Shown here in pieces: positions 1 through 9,962 of a stretch of DNA of 64,000 bases. How positions within the stretch are numbered: position 1 is the stretch's first letter; each line of letters opens with the position of its first letter. The position numbers were made by a program, and so were the translations under genes. The stretch is from assembly GCA_002494885.1 (NCBI GenBank), contig DACV01000002.1, forward strand, positions 422,518-486,517, read 5' to 3'. Source of the DNA: Methanobacterium sp. UBA44. Its GTDB lineage: Archaea; Methanobacteriota; Methanobacteria; Methanobacteriales; Methanobacteriaceae. The notes beneath the pieces are model-generated. The model ran no database searches. It saw nothing but the letters and a program-made list of their open reading frames with translations, and was not told the DNA's origin.

Positions 1-1945
1 CCTGCGCTAAATCTTTAGGTATTAAACCCAATATCTGTGCATCAATAGATTCACCACTATTCAGACCATTTATTGTAGCGTGACCAATATATCGGTCATT
101 ACTACTCTTGTACTGGTCAGTTGACAGGTAGTAGGACACGTAAAATGTTTTTGTAATAGTTCCACCATTATTTTTAATTTTACTGCTTACAGGATAGTTT
201 GTTATTCCAGTTGCAGTGTTTCCACTTGGAGTAACTGTTTCAATGCTTAAATCTGCAGGGATTATGGAGTATATTTCAGTATATATATCAGAGTAATTAT
301 TTGCACTGTCCCATGCTTTAAATTTTAAGGTAGTGGATTCAGATATGCTTATTTGCCCTGAATACAAATTACTTGATTTTGTTGGTTCACTTCCATCTGT
401 TGTATAATAAATAGAAGCTTTTTCACTTGGTGTTAAAACAACATTCTGCCCACTGGAATATGTTCCTCCAGCAGGATTTGCTGTGACTGTAGGTGCAGTA
501 GTATCAGGATTAACTGTAATGTAATTTGTCCTTGTTATTGAATTACTGCCTCCAGGCCCAGTAACAGTTAGCTTGACTGTATATGTTCCATGAGCGCTGT
601 AAATGTAGCTTGGGCTCTGAACAGTACTATCAACAGTTCCGTCATTGTTGAAGTCCCATGCATAGCTGTTTATGTTTCCAGTGGATTGATCAGTAAACTG
701 GATCTGTAAAGGTACTGTTCCACTTGTTGGTGCTGCTGTGAAATTGGCTACTGGGGCGGGAACATTAACGGTAATACAATTAGTACTTGTTAAAGAGTTA
801 CTTCCAGCAGAATTAGTTACAGTAAGTTTAACTGTGTATGTACCTGCTGTACTGTAAGTGTAAATTGGATTTTGCGCTGTACTATCTACTATTCCGTCAT
901 TATTGAAATCCCATGCCCATGAGGTTGGACTTCCTGTTGACTGGTCAGTAAACTGTACAGTTAATGGTGCTGTTCCGTTTGTTGGTGTTGCAGTGAAATT
1001 GGCTACTGGTGCAGGATTATTCATTGCATTGTACCACTCGCTGATTGTTTCTGTTTTAACTCCAGTTTGATTTATATATTCAATAATTTCATTAAAAGCA
1101 GCTACAGTAATATCTTCAAGAATGATAGGATTACCTGTTACAATATTATGAAATAGAAAAATAGCCGTACCTTTTTGTGCTATTGATTTATCGAGTTCAG
1201 GCTGCCAGAAATTTCTTGTAACATCGTTTCTGATGAGTATAATTGGAAGCTGTAAATTATCAATATTGTCATTAGAGATGATCCCCCAATTAACTGTTCT
1301 TGCGGTTTTTATTCCTAATTCACTGCATACTTCTAACACACTATTATTATACCCTCCATATGGGTATGCAAGGTGATATGCGCCGTCTGCAAATCCATTG
1401 CTATTAAGCCAGTCTATAGTGGTTTGAATTTCATTAGTTACTGCTTCTCTAGGTAATTCTGGTAGAAGAAGATGGTTCCATGAATGGTTTGCAATTGTCC
1501 AGCCTGCATTATGCAGTATAGTAAGTTCCTGTAATGTTAAGTATCCAGGCGCTCCTATCCAGGCAGGAGTAACATATACTGTTCCTTTTATTCCATATTG
1601 TTCCATTATAGGATATGCAATTGTATATGCAGATTCATATCCATCGTCAAATGTTATAACTACCTTAGGTTCTTCATTTGCACCGTATGAAGTGTTCGCC
1701 AGGTTATTGCTTGTAGTGTTTTGATTATTTTGCGCTGTTTCATTGTTGGTATCTTGATCATTTACTGCAGTTTGTGGATTGGGGCCTGATTGGGAGTCTT
1801 GTATAGTATCCTGTGTAGAAGAAGTTGTAATTGATGTGTCAACTATTGAGTTGTCCTGTATATTTTGTTCTTCTGCTGTAGCAGTTCCACAAAAGGTGAT
1901 CGCTGTAATGATGAGGAGCATAGCGAACATGTATTTTTTCTTCAA
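1..1945 (-). CDS. Secreted polysaccharide deacetylase with PKD repeats (3' end outside window)
   Basis: The frame is open to the window edge, so the C-terminus is missing (648 codons visible). A TTG start at 1945 is chosen because GGAG lies 10 nt upstream and a signal peptide follows at once (KKKYMFAMLLIITAITFCG). After a Thr/Gln-rich linker comes a NodB-type deacetylase domain (about residues 90-300) with the TFDDG metal/catalytic motif and the second motif NHSWNH. Two PKD repeats follow (about 310-480; WDFNNDG cores), then a chitobiase C-terminal-like module (YYTTDGSEPT) and the start of a CARDB-like module. The family removes N-acetyl groups from cell-wall or exopolysaccharide amino sugars outside the cell; the true substrate here is unknown. 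It is a paralogue of the 1522-residue protein at 55-59.6 kb. Confidence 0.85.
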   Translation of the reverse strand, partial: MKKKYMFAMLLIITAITFCGTATAEEQNIQDNSIVDTSITTSSTQDTIQDSQSGPNPQTAVNDQDTNNETAQNNQNTTSNNLANTSYGANEEPKVVITFDDGYESAYTIAYPIMEQYGIKGTVYVTPAWIGAPGYLTLQELTILHNAGWTIANHSWNHLLLPELPREAVTNEIQTTIDWLNSNGFADGAYHLAYPYGGYNNSVLEVCSELGIKTARTVNWGIISNDNIDNLQLPIILIRNDVTRNFWQPELDKSIAQKGTAIFLFHNIVTGNPIILEDITVAAFNEIIEYINQTGVKTETISEWYNAMNNPAPVANFTATPTNGTAPLTVQFTDQSTGSPTSWAWDFNNDGIVDSTAQNPIYTYSTAGTYTVKLTVTNSAGSNSLTSTNCITVNVPAPVANFTAAPTSGTVPLQIQFTDQSTGNINSYAWDFNNDGTVDSTVQSPSYIYSAHGTYTVKLTVTGPGGSNSITRTNYITVNPDTTAPTVTANPAGGTYSSGQNVVLTPSEKASIYYTTDGSEPTKSSNLYSGQISISESTTLKFKAWDSANNYSDIYTEIYSIIPADLSIETVTPSGNTATGITNYPVSSKIKNNGGTITKTFYVSYYLSTDQYKSSNDRYIGHATINGLNSGESIDAQILGLIPKDLAQ

Positions 1946-2455
1946 ATTTTTTCATCTCCTTTTAAATGGATATCGTTAATTAAAAAGAATACTTATTAAT
2001 TAACTACTCATATTATATTATTACTAATATTTATAATTATAATAATAACATATTATAGCAAATAAAATGTTTTTTTAATTGTAAAAAAAGGATTAATGAA
2101 TACTATTTACTTTTAGTATTTTGCTTGTTTTTATGGTGGATACTATACCGACCCTGGGCTAAAGATATAATAATTAATATATCTACATTGTATAATATTT
2201 TCATTTAGCTTCTATCACCATTTAATTAGTATTTATGTTAACTGGACTAAATAAATTATTTATACATCAGTTTAAAATCAGATTCACACTAAATAGATTA
2301 CATATCACTGATAATAATTGAATAAATCTATTTTCATAAGTTAATATATGCACAATTGGTGGATAATTGAATTAAAAATTTTATCTAGTAGTGATATTTA
2401 ATTTAGCACCTAATTTTCGGACTTCGTTTAAAATATTAAATTCCATTGATAAAAA
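1946..2455. other. Intergenic stretch
   Basis: About 510 bases, very AT-rich. The part near 1950-2050 should carry the promoter of the leftward deacetylase gene. No open frame, repeat or convincing hairpin was found in the rest. Confidence 0.6.
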
Positions 2456-3583
2456 TTAAATTAAATTGAATAATTCAATGTATTCTGGAAGAATATTTTT
2501 AATGTCATGATTTTTTTCCACATATTTTCTTCCATTTATCCCCATTTCCTTAATTAACTCGTCATCATCTAATAAGGTACTTAAATCTTCCTTCAATTGT
2601 TCTAAATTTCTTGAATAAAATCCAAGTTTATAATTAGTTATTACTTCATCTGGATTTGCATTGATACTCAATACAGGCATATAATTCATCCATGCTTGAA
2701 GAAATGCGTTGGGGAATCCTTCAAACATAGAAGTATTTACCAAGACCCATGCTTTATTGTAATAATAATCTATCTCTTCAAAGGGTACTACGCCCAGAAA
2801 CTCAAAATTTTTTAACTCTTCAGCTTTTCTTTTCATTTCATTATAAAGAGCAGGATCGCCCTGATAACCTCCTATCATCTGAAACTTCACCGAAGGCATC
2901 ATTTTTGCAAGTTCTATGAATAACCATGGTTGCTTAACTTCGGCCATTGAACCAATCCATAAAACTAAGGGAATATCTGATTTTTTATCTAAATCTACAG
3001 TTTTTATTTCTAAATGGCTTTTAATAATCTTTCCATTTTTATTGTATCTCTTTTTAAGCATCTTTAATTGGTATTGATTTTGTAAACAGACTGCATTGGA
3101 AAATTTAATTTCGATCCAATTCCCTATAGATCTGGAATTGAATTTAGAGTCCTTAAATTCTTTAATTTCATTAATGATAAGATTTCTATCTAATAGTACA
3201 TCAGAAGCAATTTTATAAACGCTTTTTTTACCAGTTAAATACGCAAATATTGATAAGATTCCTGATGAATCGCCGTAATGGAAGTAAATATCAGCATCAG
3301 ATTTTTTGAATGCATTCCATAGATATGTTATTTTTGAAAATAAATTAATTTTAGATGCAGGTGAATATATTTTTATTACTCTTATGTTGTTGATTAACTC
3401 TTCTGGAGGCCCCCCTTCGTTATGAGTAATAATAGTAATTTTATATCCTTCTTTGTTTAGTTCATTTGCTAAAGTTATTTGATCTATATCTGGACCTATA
3501 ACATTTTTGATATTTTCTTTTTTATTTTTTAGAAGTGGATATGCTGTAGGAGCTAGAAAACAAATTTTTTCATTTTTTAACAT
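2456..3583 (-). CDS. Glycosyltransferase family 4
   Basis: A 375-residue protein with the GT-B fold signature of family 4: an N-terminal Rossmann half starting ICFLAPTAYPL and a C-terminal half with LWIGSMAEVKQP, and the donor-binding region FEGFPNAFLQAW. In that EX7E-type motif the second acidic residue is Gln, a substitution I believe is common in this subgroup. It should transfer a sugar from a nucleotide- or lipid-linked donor onto a cell-surface glycan at the cytoplasmic face; donor and acceptor cannot be read from sequence. It is the last gene of a three-gene minus-strand run with the DUF2206-like membrane protein and a second family-4 enzyme, 20 bases after the former. Confidence 0.85.
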   Translation of the reverse strand: MLKNEKICFLAPTAYPLLKNKKENIKNVIGPDIDQITLANELNKEGYKITIITHNEGGPPEELINNIRVIKIYSPASKINLFSKITYLWNAFKKSDADIYFHYGDSSGILSIFAYLTGKKSVYKIASDVLLDRNLIINEIKEFKDSKFNSRSIGNWIEIKFSNAVCLQNQYQLKMLKKRYNKNGKIIKSHLEIKTVDLDKKSDIPLVLWIGSMAEVKQPWLFIELAKMMPSVKFQMIGGYQGDPALYNEMKRKAEELKNFEFLGVVPFEEIDYYYNKAWVLVNTSMFEGFPNAFLQAWMNYMPVLSINANPDEVITNYKLGFYSRNLEQLKEDLSTLLDDDELIKEMGINGRKYVEKNHDIKNILPEYIELFNLI

Positions 3584-3603
3584 TATATCACTAAGAATGT
3601 GCT

Positions 3604-5832
3604 TTAAAATAATATAATTACATTGTTATCGTAAATTCTATTTTTACCCCGGGTTATAGGATTTAACAATTTTTGATCGATGAATCCTTCTCTACTGCCA
3701 TTTACACTATCTTGAACAATGTTTAATGTTCCATTGTTGGTGCTGGATATCAGGTATATGTAAGAATTATTGGATAAATCGTTGAATCTATTTGTATCAA
3801 GGCTATAACTTAAAAGTATAGATTTAGGACCTACAAATCCTCCTAAAAGCACAAAACCATTAATATCTGAATAGATAAAACTTTCATTATTCTTGTATCC
3901 ATTTAACCATTCTGCACTGGAAGTATCCTTTTCATTAAAAACTGGAGGGTTAGTAGAGGAACTTAATGCCATTGTTGGTTTATATGGCTCTTTTACTATT
4001 TCCTGTACTAATCCCGTATTCAAAATCAAAAATACTATTAAAAATATGGATATAATATTAAATGTTTTATGAAAACTCCTGTTTGATTTTATTAATAAAC
4101 TAATTTTGTCTATAATAGAAATAATATTAAATGTTTTGAGACTTTTGTTTGATTTTATCAATAAATAAATTTTATCCATAATTAACTTAAATCCAACTAC
4201 AAAAAATGGAGATAAGACTATTATAGTTATATGGAACATTCTTACAGTGTCTAATTGGCTAGAAAATTTTGGAACTAGTATTGATATTATACAAATTCCT
4301 AGAAATATAATTGCAAAGAAAAAATATCCTTTTTTCATTTTAAATCTTTTATTTATATTTCCTATGTTGAATAAAAAACCAATAATTCCAATTACTATTA
4401 AAAATTGAGTGAAAAGATATAGATATTTAGTTATTGAATTAAAGAAGGTGACTTTCATTCCAATAATGGTTAAACCTTGAGTAGAATTGGGGCTTAAGAA
4501 ACTGGTTAATATTGAACTGTATATACCATTGAATATCCCTAAAATAGATATAAATACAGAAGAATTATTGTTATAAATATACCATATGAGCACTATAGTT
4601 AAAAATATTAATACTATAGTAAGGTTAATTGTATCTATTTTACTTTCTATTTTATTCCGTTTATATAAATTAAATGAGTATTGTAGAAGATAAACTCCAA
4701 TTAGAGCAGATAAAAAGATAGGCGCCAGGCCATAATGGGACATTGTTAAAGATAATAAAAAAATTATAATTAAAATACTTCTGGATTTTTCATTCATTTT
4801 TGTATCCAAAAACAGTAAAATAATTGCTACTAGAAACACCTCAGATATTAACTGTCTCATTAATTGCATCATATTGTAAAAGAAACTATAAGAAACTATA
4901 AAATAAATGACTGAAAAAAAAGCAATTTTACTGTTAAATTCTCTTTTAAATAATTTAAATAATCCTAAAGGAACAATAGAGTATATTAAGGGATAAATTA
5001 ACTTATATATCCATATTATATCTATGTTACTTATATGATAAAAATAGGATGGTAATAAAGTTATACTCAAAATTGAGTTTAAATCAGTAAGTGAGACCAA
5101 ATTAGGAAAGGTTTCCCATTTAAAATTATAAATAACTAGTTTAGTTAAAAAATATTCTCTTTGAATATCAAATCCAGAAATATAACTTGAAATTAAAGAA
5201 TTGTGTAATAATAGAGAAATGGAAAGTATCAGGATAACAAATGAATATAAGCTTCTATCAATCTTGTTAAACCCAACCAGTAAAATTATGAGTGCTATAA
5301 TTAAAATCATAATGATAATGACCAGATTATTATCATAATAATTAATTAGATAAGTTCCAATTATACTCAAAAATAAAGGTAATAATAGAAATAGATGTTT
5401 TGAAGAAATTTTAATACTGGTAGGTTGAATAAATTCTTTATCAAGAAAATAACTTAATAATAGCAAAAAAAATGTAACTAAATATGTTGATAATAGCAAT
5501 GGCACGAATGAAATCGGTTCTCCAATGCCTAAAAATGGTAATATAAAATTAATAAATAAACCAAGGAACATTAAAGTAGCTAAACTTAAAGAGATTGAAT
5601 ATAATATTGTTTCTATATTGCTTAGTTTATGCAACCTTAAAATTCTAAGTAGCAATATTCCGGGTACATATGCCAGATAAATAAATCCAATGACTTCTCT
5701 TATGATAGGAATATTAATTTGTATTAGATCTAAGGCTATTAAACCCAAAAGGCTTATTTGAATTATTAATATAAGCCAAATGAATTGTTTAATTGGCCAA
5801 TCATTCAACTTTATAAAATTATTTATCAGCAT
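3604..5832 (-). CDS. Large polytopic membrane protein, DUF2206-like
   Basis: About 742 residues with well over ten hydrophobic segments, ending in a roughly 100-residue soluble tail facing one side of the membrane. The N-terminal part (IYLAYVPGILLLRILR, then a second conserved helix pair) resembles archaeal DUF2206 membrane proteins that sit in polysaccharide clusters. By position and topology it could be an oligosaccharide polymerase, flippase or lipid-linked glycosyltransferase, but no catalytic motif is visible, so the function is open. The ATG at 5832 is preferred; a TTG nine bases upstream (5841) has a weak GGAA and is the alternative. It follows the upstream glycosyltransferase by 14 bases, which indicates co-transcription. 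Confidence 0.75.
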   Translation of the reverse strand: MLINNFIKLNDWPIKQFIWLILIIQISLLGLIALDLIQINIPIIREVIGFIYLAYVPGILLLRILRLHKLSNIETILYSISLSLATLMFLGLFINFILPFLGIGEPISFVPLLLSTYLVTFFLLLLSYFLDKEFIQPTSIKISSKHLFLLLPLFLSIIGTYLINYYDNNLVIIIMILIIALIILLVGFNKIDRSLYSFVILILSISLLLHNSLISSYISGFDIQREYFLTKLVIYNFKWETFPNLVSLTDLNSILSITLLPSYFYHISNIDIIWIYKLIYPLIYSIVPLGLFKLFKREFNSKIAFFSVIYFIVSYSFFYNMMQLMRQLISEVFLVAIILLFLDTKMNEKSRSILIIIFLLSLTMSHYGLAPIFLSALIGVYLLQYSFNLYKRNKIESKIDTINLTIVLIFLTIVLIWYIYNNNSSVFISILGIFNGIYSSILTSFLSPNSTQGLTIIGMKVTFFNSITKYLYLFTQFLIVIGIIGFLFNIGNINKRFKMKKGYFFFAIIFLGICIISILVPKFSSQLDTVRMFHITIIVLSPFFVVGFKLIMDKIYLLIKSNKSLKTFNIISIIDKISLLIKSNRSFHKTFNIISIFLIVFLILNTGLVQEIVKEPYKPTMALSSSTNPPVFNEKDTSSAEWLNGYKNNESFIYSDINGFVLLGGFVGPKSILLSYSLDTNRFNDLSNNSYIYLISSTNNGTLNIVQDSVNGSREGFIDQKLLNPITRGKNRIYDNNVIILF

Positions 5833-5846
5833 GAAAATCAAATATT

Positions 5847-7034
5847 CTATTTTCCAGCTTTTATAATGTTCATTAACGCGTTTTGTACAATCTTTTCAGT
5901 TGCACCAAAACTATACTTGTTTAATACAGTTTTACGTCCATTAGAAGCTACTTTTTCTGATATATCAGGATTCTGTAATATCCATTCTATTTTATTCTCC
6001 AATGATTTAATATCCCCAGGTTTAACCAGGAAACCATCTTTTTCATCAGTTATAGTGTCATTGATCCCCCCAACAGCAGAACAAACTGTTGGTAGAGTCA
6101 TGGATAAATATTCAACAACTTTTATAGGATTGGCCACTCTATTTATTTCAACATCCAGCTTAGAGCAACACAGTATATCAAAGGCAGATAAATAATCTGG
6201 AACTTTTTCATAGGGTTGTGCTGGAATAAAAATGACTTTTTCTTCAAGATTATTCTTTTCAACGATTTCAGCTATATTTTGATCGCCATCAAAATATGCC
6301 TTCCCCATTATTGCTAATTTTAAGTTTGGATATTTTTTGTTTAAATTTTTGAAGGCCTCAAGAAGTACTGGAATCCCTTCATAATATGCAAATGAGCCAG
6401 TGTATCCTATTACTATATCCTTTTCAATATTAAGTTCTTTTCTTTTTTTATTTCTCATTATTTCATCTATTTGAAACAGGTCAGTATCTACACCATTAGG
6501 TAGATAAAGAACATTTTTGCAGTTATATTCCTCTTTAGCGAAGTTTTGAAGATAATAACTGATTGCAAAAATCATATTTGCATTCCTTGCAGCATATCTC
6601 CTGATAAAACCAGGTATCATTTTAAAAAAATTAGTATCAATGTAATCTAAAATAACAGGCCTATTTAAAATTTTACCTGTTATTGTAGCAGGGATATAGG
6701 ATATCTCTGTAATAAAATCTGTAAAAATAAGATCAGAATTCCTGGACTCTTTTAGTGCATAATAAAACACTGGAAAAATGGCAAAAGCTTTTAAGTATTT
6801 GGGTAAATTTTTAGGTAGATGTATAATAGTTGTTTTAAATGATTCATTATTTTTATGCTCAATGGAGAATCTGTCAGAAAAAAAAGAAAAGGAAATTAAG
6901 TTGATTTCTATTCCAAGATTTTCAAAAATAGATATCATGTTCTTAAAACGTGCTCCACCACCTACTCCAGAACCATCTGATAATAATTGACCAATACAAA
7001 CCATTTTGAAATTATCTGTTTTTTCATTATCCAT
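5847..7034 (-). CDS. Glycosyltransferase family 4
   Basis: About 395 residues, GT-B fold: N-terminal domain with a glycine-rich acceptor loop (SDGSGVGGGARFKN), the central IGYTGSFAYYEG strand-loop, and the donor site around VANPIKVVEYLSM. It should act on surface glycan or glycolipid together with the two genes that follow. The ATG at 7034 has a GGGGG tract 5 nt upstream; a second ATG at 7046 adds four residues (MGDF) but has no ribosome site. First gene of the three-gene minus-strand run; the 200 bases upstream are AT-rich and presumably hold the promoter. Confidence 0.85.
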   Translation of the reverse strand: MDNEKTDNFKMVCIGQLLSDGSGVGGGARFKNMISIFENLGIEINLISFSFFSDRFSIEHKNNESFKTTIIHLPKNLPKYLKAFAIFPVFYYALKESRNSDLIFTDFITEISYIPATITGKILNRPVILDYIDTNFFKMIPGFIRRYAARNANMIFAISYYLQNFAKEEYNCKNVLYLPNGVDTDLFQIDEIMRNKKRKELNIEKDIVIGYTGSFAYYEGIPVLLEAFKNLNKKYPNLKLAIMGKAYFDGDQNIAEIVEKNNLEEKVIFIPAQPYEKVPDYLSAFDILCCSKLDVEINRVANPIKVVEYLSMTLPTVCSAVGGINDTITDEKDGFLVKPGDIKSLENKIEWILQNPDISEKVASNGRKTVLNKYSFGATEKIVQNALMNIIKAGK

Positions 7035-7251
7035 GAAATCCCCCATCTGAATAATCCGCGTTTAAACCATTACTCAACAAAATAATAATATAATATTTTA
7101 TAATCTTTATTATCCCAATATCAGAGCTTATTTTTTTTATCAATCATTTAAAGAGCCTTTATTTCAATATTAGTTCTAAAATTTACTCATTGGATAAAAG
7201 TATTTGACGGATTTTACCAGGGAATACTGATATTAAGCATTAATAAATTAT

Positions 7252-8322
7252 TCAGACCCTTAAACAGTTGATACTTTTATTAGAACTTATTTTTTGCCTT
7301 AATTTTATTTTTTTAGGTTGTTTAGAGTCGAATTCTGCGTTTTTTTCTATGTTTTCCCAGTTTTCTGTAAACCACTGGTAAGTTCTTTCCAATCCTTTTT
7401 TAAATGTCATTTGTGGCTTGTAGTCGAGTATGGTTTCTGCTTTGTTGATTGATGATAATAGTTTGGTTTTTGCATCCCAGTTTCTGCGGGGTGCGAATTT
7501 AATGCCTTCCGCGTTACCTGTTAGTTCGTTTACAGTGTTTGCCATGTCTATTACTCGATGATCCTTGGCTGATCCAAGGTTTATAGCTTCTCCAATGGCT
7601 TCTTCTTTTATTCCCATCTGCAGCAGTCCATCCACAATATCTTCCACATATGTCCAGTCTCTGGTTTCTGATCCGTCTCCGGTTATGGGTAGTGGGTTTC
7701 CTGTCATTGCCCAGTAGAAGAAATTGGGAATAACGTTACGATATCTTCCTGGCACTTCTCCCGGGCCGAAAACGTTGAAAAAACGAGCATTTACAATGGG
7801 AAGATCATAAAGATTATGGAAATAATTAGTATATAACTCTCCAAGCAATTTAGTAACCTGATAAGGCGTGTGGAGTTTTATTGAGATATCGTGTTCTTCA
7901 AATGGCATTTTAGAGTCCAGACCGTAAACTCCACATCCGGAAGATGAGTATACAAACCTTTTAACCCCTACAAGGTTAGCGTATTCAAGTACTTTTAAGA
8001 TTCCTATTCCATTGACCATTAGATCTTTTTCTGGGTTATCAACTGAATTCTGGTTGGCAAAGTGAGCTGCAAGATGGAATACATAGTCTGGTTTTTCTTT
8101 AAACACCCTCTTTAATGATGCATCATCCAGAATATCTCCTTTAATAAATTCAATATTATCATTGGAAGGTATATTCCATGTGTAAGCAGAAGATAAATTA
8201 TCAAGAATTATAACCCTTTCAGCACCTAACTCAGCAATCTTACGAGACAGATTACTACCAATACAACCTGCCCCACCAGTTATTAATACAGTTTCATTTT
8301 CATATTCGTTTGATGTACTCAT
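7252..8322 (-). CDS. NAD-dependent sugar-nucleotide epimerase/dehydratase
   Basis: A 356-residue extended short-chain dehydrogenase. The NAD site GGAGCIGSN starts at about residue 16, Ser/Thr of the catalytic triad lies in VYSSSGCGVYG, and YQVTK supplies the Tyr/Lys pair. Closest in layout to UDP-glucose 4-epimerase/UDP-glucuronate epimerase-type enzymes; the exact substrate cannot be fixed. The last 25-30 residues are a basic tail. A strong site (GGAAGG) lies 6-9 nt before the ATG. It is divergent from another epimerase at 8577 and lies beside the glycosyltransferases, so it probably supplies their donor sugar. Confidence 0.85.
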   Translation of the reverse strand: MSTSNEYENETVLITGGAGCIGSNLSRKIAELGAERVIILDNLSSAYTWNIPSNDNIEFIKGDILDDASLKRVFKEKPDYVFHLAAHFANQNSVDNPEKDLMVNGIGILKVLEYANLVGVKRFVYSSSGCGVYGLDSKMPFEEHDISIKLHTPYQVTKLLGELYTNYFHNLYDLPIVNARFFNVFGPGEVPGRYRNVIPNFFYWAMTGNPLPITGDGSETRDWTYVEDIVDGLLQMGIKEEAIGEAINLGSAKDHRVIDMANTVNELTGNAEGIKFAPRRNWDAKTKLLSSINKAETILDYKPQMTFKKGLERTYQWFTENWENIEKNAEFDSKQPKKIKLRQKISSNKSINCLRV

Positions 8323-8400
8323 TTGAATTCCTTCCTTAACTTTAAATCAAAATTATTTTGTAATATTATTATGTCATTATATATTATAGTAATAAGTATT

Positions 8401-8508
8401 ATATAATATTAATTATTTATTAAAAGATAGTTAAAAGAAGGGACTGCCAAAATAATAAGTTATTAATATTAATATGTAATATATAATATTAATTATTTAT
8501 TAAAAGAT
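8401..8508. repeat. 28-bp direct repeat between divergent epimerase genes
   Basis: A 28-bp sequence at 8401-8428 recurs without change at 8481-8508, exactly 80 bases on. Its downstream context (gccaaaataataagt against ggcaaaactaataagt) is also related, as if a longer unit was duplicated in tandem and one copy then lost a short piece. It lies in the shared promoter region of the two divergent epimerase genes. Confidence 0.7.
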
Positions 8509-8576
8509 GGCAAAACTAATAAGTTTTTGATAATTTCAGGGAAAAATATGGTAAGCGTGCATTAGGAGATATGAAT

Positions 8577-9515
8577 ATGGAAACTCAAAAGATACTGGTT
8601 ACAGGCGGAGCTGGATTTATTGGAACAAATCTTGTGAATGAATTAAAGAGTAGGGGGCATGAAGTCCTATCACTTGACCTGTTACATAATGATAGAGATG
8701 ATTATGTAAGAGCTGATGTTAAGAACTTCAGGCAGCTTGAAAGAGTCTTTGAAAACCATGAATTTGATTATGTTTATCATCTTGCAGCTGAATATGGCCG
8801 CTGGAACGGTGAAGAACATTATGAAAACCTTTGGGAAACTAATGTAATTGGTACAAAGCATATGATTCGTTTACAGGAGGAATTAGGTTTTAGAATGATT
8901 TTCTTCTCATCTGCAGAGGTTTATGGAGATTACACTGGTATTATGAGTGAGGATGTAATGGAAAACAACCCCATAAAAGATACATACCAGATGAATGATT
9001 ATGCAATCACTAAATGGGCTGGAGAACTCATGTGTATGAATTCAGCCACAATGTTTGATACTGAAACGGTTAGAGTCCGGCCAGTAAATTGTTATGGTCC
9101 TCATGAGCATTTTCATCCTTATAAAGGTTTTATTCCATTATTTATCTACCATGCATTACATGAAAAACCATACACTGTTTATAAAGGGCATAAAAGGATA
9201 ATTGATTATGTGGAAGATACTGCAAGGACATTTGCCAACATTGTGGATAATTTCATCCCAGGAGAAGTCTACAATGTTGGAAGTAAGCAGGAATGGGAGC
9301 ATGACATCAAAGAATACAGCGATATGGTCCTGGATGCGGTTGGAGTTGATGATTCGCTGGTCACTTATAAGGAAGCTGAAGCTTTCACCACCAAAGTTAA
9401 AACTATGGACTTCTCCAAGGCTATTAATGATTTAAAACATGACCCCAAAGTCCCACCAGAGGAAGGGATTAAAAGAACTGTTGATTGGATGAAATGGTAC
9501 TATAGGATAAAATAA
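8577..9515 (+). CDS. NAD-dependent epimerase/dehydratase
   Basis: About 312 residues, extended SDR fold: GGAGFIGTN binds NAD near the N-terminus, FFSSAEVYGD gives the Ser, and YAITKW the Tyr/Lys. The ATG at 8577 is preferred over 8571 because AGGAG at 8564-8568 is 8 nt away from it and only 2 nt from the other. Substrate unknown; the family interconverts or dehydrates NDP-sugars. Divergent from the 7252-8322 epimerase, with which it shares a 250-base promoter region containing a tandem 28-bp repeat. The next gene rightward lies on the other strand, so this appears to be a single-gene unit. Confidence 0.85.
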   Translation: METQKILVTGGAGFIGTNLVNELKSRGHEVLSLDLLHNDRDDYVRADVKNFRQLERVFENHEFDYVYHLAAEYGRWNGEEHYENLWETNVIGTKHMIRLQEELGFRMIFFSSAEVYGDYTGIMSEDVMENNPIKDTYQMNDYAITKWAGELMCMNSATMFDTETVRVRPVNCYGPHEHFHPYKGFIPLFIYHALHEKPYTVYKGHKRIIDYVEDTARTFANIVDNFIPGEVYNVGSKQEWEHDIKEYSDMVLDAVGVDDSLVTYKEAEAFTTKVKTMDFSKAINDLKHDPKVPPEEGIKRTVDWMKWYYRIK

Positions 9516-9596
9516 AGCCCTTAAATATGCTCTGATAAATTCATATCCATTTTCTTCTTCTGAAGTAAAGGAACATACCAGAGGCAATTAATAAGT

Positions 9597-9897
9597 TTAT
9601 AAATAAGACAATTGGGTATCCAAAGGGTGTTCAAGTTCGGGCATAAACTTAAAATTCATCCTGTATAGACCAACGAGGAATGTTAAGGTGGCAAATATTA
9701 CTGTTACCACCATTAAAATCCTTACGGTTTGATCAAGTTTTCTGCTCATCGATGAGTTATATATCTCGAAGTTCGGTTATTCTGTTTGATAATGTGTCAA
9801 TTCTGGCAGTTATCTATGTAACATGACTTTTGAAATTCTTTAAATCCTCTGGATTTAAAAGGAGCTGATTAAAATTAATACTATAATCTTCAAGATT
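9597..9897 (-). pseudogene. Remnant of a coiled-coil/one-helix membrane protein
   Basis: Reading leftward from about 9897, one frame gives a protein-like stretch (NLEDYSINFNQLLLNPEDLK), a stop, a helical stretch (ARIDTLSNRITELRDI) and a second stop. The frame then changes and a 50-codon piece with ATG at 9749 begins MSRKLDQTVRILMVV, carries one transmembrane helix and ends at 9597. Two stops plus a shift within a continuous coiled-coil-then-membrane design suggest a decayed gene. The last 50 codons might survive as a small membrane protein, but no ribosome site was seen for it. Confidence 0.5.
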
Positions 9898-9962
9898 ATG
9901 TAGAATAAATATAAAAGGTTAATTAAATGATAAAAAAGTAGATATTCCATTTATGATAGAAT

